Under the pieces are notes generated by a model, which was not told the DNA's origin, did no database searches, and was given only the letters and a program-made list of their open reading frames with translations. A stretch of 64,000 nucleotides of DNA from DATCJA01 sp963814955 (GTDB lineage: Bacteria > Acidobacteriota > Vicinamibacteria > Vicinamibacterales > UBA2999): assembly GCA_963814955.1 (NCBI GenBank), contig CAWFEX010000004.1:682001-746000 (forward strand), in the 5' to 3' direction. The position numbers and the translations under genes are program-made. Numbering within the stretch: the first letter of the stretch is position 1; every line of letters starts with the position of its first letter. Of the stretch, positions 36,316 through 43,827 are shown piece after piece.

Positions 36316-37083
36316 TTATCGTTCAAAGACCAGCGAACAGCAGGTCACCCCACCCTCCGCCTTCGCCAGCTCGTCCACGTCAACGGTCTTCACGCGCAAC
36401 CCGCGCTGCTCCAGTCGCGCACGTGTTCTGGGGAACGCGGCCGGATAGATCACGGTGTCGCCCACGAGCAAGGCATTTGCCGCATGTGGTTCGTCACCAT
36501 CGACGTCGATGAGGACGAAGTCGGCAAACGCTTCATCACGCACCCAGTCGCGGTTGATGAGAACGGTCCTTGGCGCAACGGCCGTAACCGCCGACTTCAA
36601 ATGCAGACATCGCTGCACGGGAACAGTGCGAACCTTGTATCCGAGCTTGCCGAGTATTCGCTGAATCTGATTGATGCCTGCGGTATTCGTTCGCTCTGAA
36701 GCACCGACGAACACATCACGTCCGACAACGAGGACGTCGCCGCCATCGAGTGTGCCGGGCTCCTGAATCTCTCGGTGCGAGAGACCAAACCGCTCCAGCG
36801 ATTCCGTCACTGCTGGTGTCTCGACGCGCCGTGATTCCGCGCCCGGCCTTGTGATCACCGCCCCCTCGCGGACGACAACCGCGGTGTCTTCGATGAAGAC
36901 GGCATCAGCCATGTCGGCGCGGCTGTCAACGCGACGGACCGTACACCCCAGATCGACCAGCGCCCACTCGTACGCGTCATGCTGCGCCCGGGCGCGCTCC
37001 ACATCGATGGGGATGCGCGGCACGTGCGTCAGCTGGCAGTTCTGAATCGCGCTGCTGATCTCTCTGGTAATGGCAAACCGCAT
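36316..37083 (-). CDS. ddaH: Dimethylargininase (NG,NG-dimethylarginine dimethylaminohydrolase)
   Basis: A 255-residue amidinotransferase-fold enzyme converting methylarginines to citrulline and methylamines. MRFAITREIS, the substrate-loop EDTAVVV (about 67), GTLDGGDVLVVGRDVFVGASERTN (about 109-132) and GDEPHAANALLVGD carry the family's Asp and His positions. GGVTCCSLVFER at the C-terminus holds the nucleophilic cysteine (C248). Its length is typical of bacterial DDAH. It starts 35 bases after the phoR stop on the same strand and may be transcribed with the phoBR operon, though the intervening GGGGTCAGACCCC palindrome could separate them. Arginine-deiminase-like enzymes of related fold are an alternative. 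Confidence 0.85.
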   Translation of the reverse strand: MRFAITREISSAIQNCQLTHVPRIPIDVERARAQHDAYEWALVDLGCTVRRVDSRADMADAVFIEDTAVVVREGAVITRPGAESRRVETPAVTESLERFGLSHREIQEPGTLDGGDVLVVGRDVFVGASERTNTAGINQIQRILGKLGYKVRTVPVQRCLHLKSAVTAVAPRTVLINRDWVRDEAFADFVLIDVDGDEPHAANALLVGDTVIYPAAFPRTRARLEQRGLRVKTVDVDELAKAEGGVTCCSLVFER

Positions 37084-37102
37084 GATTTCAGTGACTTACA
37101 GG

Positions 37103-37141
37103 GGGGTCAGACCCGGGGTCAGACCCCGGGTCTGACCCCGG
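37103..37141. repeat. GGGGTCAGACCC palindromic repeat cluster
   Basis: Three nested copies of GGGGTCAGACCC/GGGTCTGACCCC follow each other. The cluster contains the stop codon and last codons (SGVRPGV) of phoR. A related half-copy GGGGTCTGACCC sits at 12787-12798 right after the stop of the spermidine-synthase-like gene. Confidence 0.8.
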
Positions 37142-38945
37142 AACGGGACGACTCGAGGTCCTGAGTCGGTTCGTGCGAAGGATCGGGCTGCCGCGGGACT
37201 CTCGGGGCCGGCAAAGTCACGGTAAACCTCGCCCCACCCTCGGACCGGTTATCGGCGGTCACCGTTCCGCCGTGCAGTTCGACGAGTTGGCGCACGATCG
37301 CCAGGCCCAGACCGGTGCCGCCAGGACGTGAGCGCGACTTGTCGACGCGATAGAAGCGCTCGAACACCCGCTTGAGATCGGCCGGTGGAATTCCCGGCCC
37401 GGAGTCCGAGACGACGATGTCGATCGATGTGTCGCGGCGGCGTGCATCTACCTGCACGTTCGTGCCGTCCGGCGAGTAATTAACGGCGTTCTCGATCAGA
37501 TTCCGGAGAACGTCGTGCAGCTTGGCAGGATCGGCATCGATCATGTTTGCATCCGGCGCCACGTTGATCGACACACGCTGCTTCTTGGCGTCGATGGCCT
37601 GCGAAAGGTCGGCCGCGACCGCGCCAATGACCTGCTGCACCTCGCAGGGAGCAACGTCGAGAAATTCCTGTCTGGCGTCGAGTCGGGCGAGCCGCAGGAG
37701 ATCCGTGACGAGACGCTCCATGCGCGCGCTGTGCCTCGCGACGATTTCGAGGAAGTGCCGCGTCTGCTGAAGATCGGGCGGTTCGTCCATGAGGGCTTCG
37801 ACGTACCCACGGATCGCCGTCAATGGTGTTCGCAGCTCGTGCGACACGTTGGCCACGAAGTCGCGCCGGACCTGATCGGCGCGTTTGAGATCGGTGATGT
37901 CGTGCAGGACCAGCACCGCACCGCCGCTGGCGCCGCCAACAGGCGCGGCGCGCGCGATGAAGACGCGCGATGAGTCGCGCCCGAGCGGCAGCTCCTGGGG
38001 ATCCGCACGTCATCGCCGCGAAGCGACCGCCGTCAGCTGTGCCGAGATGTCCGGGTGCCTGATGACCTCGAGGTACAGCCGGTCGACGGCCGAGGCATCC
38101 ACATGAAGCATCGCTTGTGCGGCGCGGTTGACGAGCTGCACGCGGCCCTGTCGATCGAGGACGAGCACGCCTTCGACCATGCCCGAAAGGATCGCCTCCA
38201 TGCGCGCTCGGTCCCGTGAAAGTTCGTCAAGCCGGGTGCCTAGTTCCTGGACCGCGCCGTCCAGCGCACGGGCGACGGTTCCGAGCTCATCGTTCCCGTA
38301 TTGATAAGCAGGTCGTGCGACCTGGCCCTTTCCATACGCACGGGCAACCTCGGCGAGAGCGTGAATGCGGCGGCTGAGCAGCGCCGACGACAGCCATGCC
38401 AGCGCGATCGCAATTGGTGCGACGAGCGCGAGCGCCAGCAGCGCATCGAGTCCAACACGGCGAAGCCGGGCCGCAACCGCGGTCAGTGGAACCGCCACTC
38501 GCACGTATGCCACCGCAGGATGCTGGACGCGCGCCGCTGCATACAGAAAATCAGTTTGCAGCGTGGTGCTGTATCGCTCGACGACAGCGACCTGCCCCGT
38601 ATTCGCCTGTTGCACTTCGGGTCGATCCAGATGGTTTTCCAGCGTGGCAAGCGCCGTCCCGTCCACGCCCGAATCGCCGAGCACGCGGCCGTCGGCGGCA
38701 ATCAGCGTCACCCGTGCGTCGAGCTGCTGCCCCAGTCGGTCGGCTTCACCGTCGAGGTCGACAGCGTCGTGTTGCCCGGCCAGGACCTCGGTGGTGAGCA
38801 GTGTCTGCGCGCGAAGTCGCCGCTCGATGACCGCGCGCTCTTCATCCTGCAATTCCCACGCAGTGATGACCGTCACCAGCAGCAGCGCCGCGGCGGCGAC
38901 CGCGAGTGATGTGACGAAGATTTTGGTTCTGAAACTGATACTCAA
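37119..38945 (-). CDS. phoR: PhoR-like sensor histidine kinase, interrupted near 38010
   Basis: About 608 residues if read through. The N-terminus has a membrane helix (FVTSLAVAAAALLLVTVITAW), a sensory loop and a second helix, then HAMP-like and PAS-like regions. FVANVSHELRTPLTAIRGY holds the phosphorylated histidine, followed by the N, D/G and GTGLGLAIVR ATP-binding boxes. The start at 38945 overlaps the phoB stop by four bases (ATGA). A TGA lies in frame at 38010-38012; both sides are in the same frame and full conservation resumes at LPLGRDSSRVFIAR. Two compensating one-base errors or a real nonsense codon could explain it. The C-terminus is encoded by a palindromic repeat. Confidence 0.8.
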
Positions 38946-39618
38946 TCGTCAGCCAGCTTGTACCCGAATTGCTTTACGGTGACGAGTCCCTTCACGAGCG
39001 CGGGCAGCTTCTGGCGAAGCCGCCGGATATGAACGTCGACAGTCCGTGTCCCACCAGTGTACCGATAACCCCAGACGTCACCCAAGAGCAGATCGCGTGA
39101 AAGAACACGGCCGCGATGTTCGAGAAGATAGCGAAGCAGGAGGAATTCCTTGGCGGTGAGTGCCACCTCTCGCTCTTCGTTCAACACGATGTGACGTTCC
39201 AGGTCGAGAGCGATGGGGCCAAAGCGCATGATCGCCTTGGTGGGACCGCTGGGTCGAACTCGACGCATCACCGCACGAATGCGCGCGACGAGCTCGTTGG
39301 GGCTGAACGGCTTTGCGACATAGTCGTCTGCGCCGAGCTCGAGGCCTCTAATCCGGTCGCTCTCCTCAGCGCGGGCGGTGAGCATGATCACCGGAATCGC
39401 GGCGGTTCGACGGTCGGCGCGCAGGGCCCGACAGACGGAGAACCCGTCGATGCCGGGCAGCATCAGGTCCAGGACGACTGCATCCACCGTGTGACTGCGG
39501 ACGTAGTCCAGCGCCGTGTCACCCGCCGCCACAACATGCGGAGACCAGCCTGACTTCTGAGATAGTGTGAGATCAGTTCAGCGATGTCGTGATCGTCTTC
39601 GGCAACCAGGATGTGCAT
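38942..39618 (-). CDS. phoB: PhoB-like response regulator, frameshifted near 39555
   Basis: About 225 residues. The N-terminus MHILVAEDDHDIAELISHYLR carries the receiver acidic pocket; after a shift, SPHVVAAGDTALDYVRS leads to the phosphoacceptor block AVVLDLMLPGIDG and K in YVAKPFSP. The winged helix (about 130-222) ends HIRRLRQKLPALVKGLVTVKQFGYKL. The lesion is one missing base in a short A-run (T-run at 39555-39556 on the plus strand); adding it gives YLRKSGWSPHVVAAGD. The paired kinase overlaps its stop, and Pit and PhoU-like genes lie just upstream on the same strand, so it is almost certainly the phosphate regulator. Confidence 0.85.
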
Positions 39619-39657
39619 TGCAATGGCGGTGCGGGCACGGCGATTATCACACGGCGA

Positions 39658-40674
39658 TCAGGTCGTGCCGAACATCGTGGCGAACAACTCATAGGCAAGT
39701 GCGCCTACCAATGCGGAGGCCGGAATCGTAAGCAGCCACGCCCAGACGATCTGGCCCGCCACGCCCCACCGCACCGCCGAGAGACGTCGTGTCGATCCGA
39801 CGCCGACGATTGCGCCGGTGATCGTGTGAGTCGTGCTGATGCCGACGCCAGCCAACGTCGCGCCATAGATGGCCACTGCGGCTCCGGTCTCGGCCGCGAA
39901 TCCGCCAATGGGCTGCAGCTTGGTGATCCGGGAGCCCATCGTCCGGATGATGCGCCATCCTCCTGAAAGCGTGCCCAGGCCGATGGCGGCATGCGCCAGC
40001 AGGATGACCCAGAACGGCACGGGCAGCCGTCCATCCTGCAGCTGCAGGAAGCCGCCGGTCACGAGCGCGCCTGAAATGATTCCCATGGTTTTTTGCGCAT
40101 CGTTCGCGCCGTGCATCAGGCTGAACGCCGCCGCGGACACGAGCTGCATCTTGCGGAAGAACCCGTCCACGCGCCGTGGAATACTGCTCTTGAACAGCCA
40201 GAGGGCGGCGGTCATCAGGAGCAGGCCGACGCTCATGCCGACGAGCGGCGCGATGAAGATGAACAGTATCGTGCGCGTCCAGCCGGACACGATCACGGCG
40301 GAGAAGCCGGCTTTGGCAACGGCCGCACCGGCATAGCCTCCGAACAAGGCGTGCGATGAGCTGGTGGGAAGCCCGAAGTACCACGTGATCAGGTCCCAGG
40401 CGATGGCCGCGGTCAAGCCCGCGAAGATCACCGTAAGCGTCACGACGCTCAGGTCGACCATACCGGCGCCGACTGTCTGTGCGACGGCGGTCCCGAATCC
40501 GAACGCGGCCACGAAATTGAAGAATGCCGCCCACACGACCGCTTTCCCCGGAGTCAATACCCGCGTCGAGACAACCGTGGCGATGGAATTCGCCGCGTCG
40601 TGAAAGCCATTGATGAAATCGAACGTGAGGGCGACGGCAATCAGCGCCAGGATGGCCAGCAGCGTGTGGTCCAT
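39658..40674 (-). CDS. pit: Inorganic phosphate transporter, PiT family
   Basis: A 338-residue low-affinity phosphate permease with about ten membrane segments. The two duplicated signatures are FDFINGFHDAANSIATVVSTRVLTP (about 18-42) and SLMHGANDAQKTMGIISGALV (about 180-200), and GISTTHTITGAIVGVGS is the second half-signature. It moves phosphate, or metal-phosphate, using proton or sodium coupling. It lies three bases after the PhoU-like gene's stop and 39 bases before phoB, forming one operon. PiT genes are often paired with DUF47 regulators, as here. No lesion seen. Confidence 0.93.
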   Translation of the reverse strand: MDHTLLAILALIAVALTFDFINGFHDAANSIATVVSTRVLTPGKAVVWAAFFNFVAAFGFGTAVAQTVGAGMVDLSVVTLTVIFAGLTAAIAWDLITWYFGLPTSSSHALFGGYAGAAVAKAGFSAVIVSGWTRTILFIFIAPLVGMSVGLLLMTAALWLFKSSIPRRVDGFFRKMQLVSAAAFSLMHGANDAQKTMGIISGALVTGGFLQLQDGRLPVPFWVILLAHAAIGLGTLSGGWRIIRTMGSRITKLQPIGGFAAETGAAVAIYGATLAGVGISTTHTITGAIVGVGSTRRLSAVRWGVAGQIVWAWLLTIPASALVGALAYELFATMFGTT

Positions 40675-40677
40675 CCG

Positions 40678-41296
40678 CTATCCGTTTTTTACTATCACGC
40701 CTTCGAGCAGGTTGGCGACGTCCTCGCACCGGTCGGTGGCGGCCTCGAGGAAGTCGTAGATTTCCTTCCACTTGATCACGGCAATCGGATCGCGCTCCTG
40801 ATCGAAGAGCCCGACAATGGCGTCCTGATGAACGCGGTCGGCCTCGTGCTCGAGCTGGCTTATGCGGGCAGCGAGCTCCATCACACCTTCGCGCCGCTCG
40901 AGAGCGGCGAGAGCCTCGGCGATCAAATCCACCGCGTCACAGACGATATCGCCAGACGTCGGGCGCCGTCCGGTACCCGCTGAATCTTGTACAGCCGGAT
41001 AACCGCCGCCGCCGCGTCAATCGAGTCCATGACGTCGTCGAGGGAACCGGCGAGCGCATGAATGTCCTCACGATCGATCGGTGTGATGAACGTCCGGTTC
41101 AACTGGACAACGATGTCGTGTGTGAAGCGATTCAGACGTGTTCGATGTCCTTGATGACGTCCGCTTTCTGCATGTCAGGTTGGCTTCCGGCCAGCATTTG
41201 TTTGAGCGCATGGGCGCCCTTGCGGAGCTCGCCCGAAAGTTTGACGAAGTCCTCAAAGAAGTGTCCCTGCCGCGGAAGGAGATTCAGTCGGGCCAT
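40678..41296 (-). CDS. PhoU-like DUF47 protein, two frameshifts
   Basis: About 206 residues in corrected form, all helical: MARLNLLPRQGHFFEDFVKLSGELRKGAHAL, then IEHV...NRFTHDIVVQLNRTFITPIDREDIHALAGSLDDVMDSIDAAAAV, then DAVDLIAEALAALERREGVMELAARISQLEHEAD. DUF47 proteins are two-three-helix PhoU relatives usually paired with Pit permeases, and they restrain phosphate uptake. One base seems to be missing near 41131-41136 and another near 40950-40952; with both added, the reading is continuous. Adjacent Pit gene supports the assignment. The start at 41296 overlaps the upstream gene by 13 bases. Confidence 0.8.
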
Positions 41297-42059
41297 TTCA
41301 CCTCAGGCAAACCTGTGGATCCTAGCAGATTAATGTGGAACTCTACACGCCACGCGCATTCGGTAATGGTCTGCGGCGGCACGGACGCGACGATCCGGCG
41401 AAGATCGCCATCGTCCTCATAGCGGCGTGCCGGAATGCGCCGCCCCAAAACCCGTAAAGCGAACGTGGCGCCGCCGAACGCGTCAGGGGAAACAATCAGC
41501 GTCGAGTTCTGCAGCGTCGACTCGTAGTCGAACGTCGCATTGCGCTCGGGCCATCCCTGGCAGAACTGTAACGAGAACGCATCGCCGAGCTGAACGCACC
41601 GGTATTGCTGCTGGAATGCTTCTCGCCCGGGCCGTCCAGGATCCCAACCTGCTTCAAGAGATCGTCGCGCAGCGCCGTCACCGACTCGAAAAACGACTGC
41701 CACTCAGCGGTTCCGCGCCGGTAACCGTAAACGGTGAGGGCATGCTCGGCGACGAGCGCGCCGGCGCGGAGGTCCATCTTTGCGGCGCGTGCGATGCCCC
41801 GCAGCCACAGGTCGTGCTTGACGGCCGCGGGCCCGCTCATGAAGTCACGCGGCCGCCCTGTTCCAGGTTCGATGGTCGGCTCCGCATCCACTTCGATCCA
41901 ACCATTGTCGTGTTCGCGCGTCGCCAGAAGGATGACGTCTCGATCCGCCGACTCCAGTGCGGGCTCGGTCCGCATCCGCGCAACGATCTGCTCTGCCAGC
42001 CGAGCGTGATCGGGCTGGGTGATGAGCAGGAATGTCTCGCCTTCGTCTCGAACGATCAT
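41284..42059 (-). CDS. DUF3891 family protein, frameshifted near 41626
   Basis: About 258 residues when corrected. The N-terminus MIVRDEGETFLLITQPDHARLAEQIV and LLATREHDNGW are DUF3891 landmarks (conserved HxxL and H-D-N-G). The frame is lost in a G/C homopolymer (CCC at 41626-41628, plus strand); adding one base gives LKQVGILDGPGREAFQQQYRCVQLGDAFSLQFCQGWP. The family contains HD-like residues but no activity is established. It heads the operon carrying the DUF47, Pit and phoBR genes and overlaps DUF47 by 13 bases, so a role in phosphate metabolism is plausible but unproven. Confidence 0.75.
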
Positions 42060-42064
42060 CGGCG

Positions 42065-42173
42065 GTAGGGCCTCAGGCCTCAGGGCTCAGGATTCAGTAA
42101 GGATTCAGCTTGAGCAACTCTTGGGCCCTGGGCCCCCTGAGGCCTGGGGCCTGAGCCCTGAGGCCTGCTTTTG
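42065..42173. repeat. Heptamer-phased inverted repeat, GCCTCAG/CTGAGGC units
   Basis: The left arm has GCCTCAG, GCCTCAG, GGCTCAG, GATTCAG; a spacer of about 35 bases follows; the right arm has units CTGAGGC, CTGGGGC, CTGAGCC, CTGAGGC with clean 7-bp phase. It is one of the clearest elements of this type, entirely intergenic. The rest of the gap up to 42330 shows no gene. Confidence 0.85.
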
Positions 42174-42330
42174 TTTGTTTGTTTTTGTGAACAGCTGAGC
42201 CCCGGTGAGGACACTCCACGATCGTAGCCCGGCGGGGCCGGAACCGGTAATTCATAGAAAAACAACGGTTTAAACGCCTGGGCCGTACGGCACGGAGCTT
42301 GGGTTAAGCCGTGGTGAGGGGGATGAGGCT

Positions 42331-42816
42331 ATGAGACCGATGGCAGCAGCAGCAGTAGGCGCCCTGATATCCGGCGTCGCGTTCTACGCAGTCGGCGCAC
42401 GCGCCGCGCAGAACAATCCGTTCGCCGAGATTCCGGCGCTCGTTCAGACAGTCGATGGCCGGTACATCGAAGTGCCGAACGCGAGGGCCTTCGGTTATGT
42501 GCCTGGCTACACCGCCGCGCCCGGCTACGCCACTGCGCTGCAGCCGGCCGCCGCGCCTGTCGTCGTTCGACAGACGACGCCGGCTCCACGGCCGACCGTG
42601 TACCGCACGGCCGCGGCCGCGCCCGCGCAGGAGAATGTCGTTGTTGAGCGCACGACTCCTCAACGGTCGTGGACCAAAACCGCCATGGTCATCGGCGGCT
42701 CCTCGGCAGCGGGTGCCGGAGTCGGCGGAGTAATGGGCGGCAAGAAGGGGGCGCTGGTCGGCGCTGCGATTGGTGGCGGCGCTGCTTCGATATACGAGGC
42801 GACTCGCCGACGCTAA
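42331..42816 (+). CDS. Small glycine-zipper protein, possibly exported
   Basis: A 161-residue protein. The N-terminal hydrophobic stretch (AAAAVGALISGVAFYAVGARA, about 4-24) could be a signal or anchor. The middle is a proline/alanine-rich linker. The C-terminus holds the glycine zipper VIGGSSAAGAGVGGVMGGKKGALVGAAIGGGAA (several GxxxG steps), typical of membrane-inserting or oligomerising outer-membrane proteins. No named family can be assigned. It is alone on the plus strand and is followed by a strong intrinsic terminator. Confidence 0.65.
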   Translation: MRPMAAAAVGALISGVAFYAVGARAAQNNPFAEIPALVQTVDGRYIEVPNARAFGYVPGYTAAPGYATALQPAAAPVVVRQTTPAPRPTVYRTAAAAPAQENVVVERTTPQRSWTKTAMVIGGSSAAGAGVGGVMGGKKGALVGAAIGGGAASIYEATRRR

Positions 42817-42870
42817 CCAGCGACGTCACGGTGTGAGCTCCGCACGCCGAACACGTCGAGCAGAGCCCCA

Positions 42871-42904
42871 GGGCGGGGGGACACACACCCCCGCCCGTTT
42901 TTTT
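42871..42904 (+). terminator. Rho-independent terminator
   Basis: GGGCGGGGG pairs with CCCCCGCCC across a short ACACACA loop, followed by seven T. It is 55 bases after the glycine-zipper gene stop and is the best intrinsic terminator of the window. The bases from 42905 to 43014 show nothing else. Confidence 0.85.
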
Positions 42905-43014
42905 GTACGGGCGGGTCCGCTCGCGGTAGCTTCCCGACGCGTCGCGGGACCCGCCCCACGTACTGTTTGTTCTGTTTGTTGTTCGAGGTTTACTTGCGGC
43001 CGACCGGTAGCCGT

Positions 43015-43590
43015 TTATTGAGGAGAACTGATGAATGCGACGCGCGGCTCGCGGCCGAACTCTTCGATCTGCTGCTGCAGTCCCTTATACCAAGACCGCA
43101 TCCCGATCTGACGGGCTTCGGCGTACGCGCGGACGCTATCCCAGTTGTGGCGCACGATGCGATAGAAGCTCACAAGGGCGCCAGTCCGGTCGGCGCCGCG
43201 GTGGCAGTGCACGAACACCGTACCGGAGTCAGGGGCGTCAATTGTCTGGAAGAATGATCGTATCGCGTCGGGAGGGATGCGCCGCGACCGTGTGAAGAAA
43301 TTGCCGTCTTTGACCGGGATGTTCACGTATTTCATGCCAAGCGACTCGACGATCTCGCGCTCGTTGAGCCGCTCCCCGTCCTTGGCCTCTCGGAGATTGA
43401 TGATTGTTCGGACCCCAAGATCACGCAGGTACTTGAACCCCGCCAAATCAGGCTGTGCGCCTCGGAACAGCCGGTCGTCCACCTGGACGAAGCGCTCGAT
43501 TGGAGCAGTTGCATCGGCGGCCCTCGCCTGGACCGGCACCAAAGTCAGCGTGACCAGCATGAGGAATAAGAGTCGAGCAGGGCAGAACAT
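43015..43590 (-). CDS. Secreted dual-specificity/tyrosine phosphatase
   Basis: A 191-residue exported phosphatase. A signal peptide (about 1-24, ending ARA) precedes the catalytic loop HCHRGADRTG (C129, R135), the CX5R signature of cysteine phosphatases. VDDRLFRGAQPDLAGFKYLRDLGVRTIINLRE is the substrate-recognition and strand-order typical of the DSP/PTEN-like branch. It works in the periplasm on a phosphoester substrate, either protein or a small phosphorylated molecule. The start at 43590 follows GGAGAAGG. No neighbouring gene has an obvious functional link. Confidence 0.88.
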   Translation of the reverse strand: MFCPARLLFLMLVTLTLVPVQARAADATAPIERFVQVDDRLFRGAQPDLAGFKYLRDLGVRTIINLREAKDGERLNEREIVESLGMKYVNIPVKDGNFFTRSRRIPPDAIRSFFQTIDAPDSGTVFVHCHRGADRTGALVSFYRIVRHNWDSVRAYAEARQIGMRSWYKGLQQQIEEFGREPRVAFISSPQ

Positions 43591-43827
43591 ATTCCTTCTC
43601 CAGGAGTCTCGTCGCGGCCGCAACCGAATCTACCGCCTTCAGGCAGTCAGGCTCCGTGACATAAGCGTACACGAACTTCCTGAATTTCGGTGGAGGAAGG
43701 CCACACGCAGTGGCGAGTCGCACTTATGGACAGATCCGGATCCGTGACGATAGATGCTCGAAATTGACTTGAGCGACGGACCGACACCGCCCGTCTAAAA
43801 GGTTGCCTGACCGGCCCATCGGTATTA

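Noticed and set aside
42301..42330. tRNA or other structured RNA genes in the larger gaps
   Set aside because: I looked for cloverleaf-like and TTCGAATC-type loops in the larger gaps and saw none, though this was by eye only.
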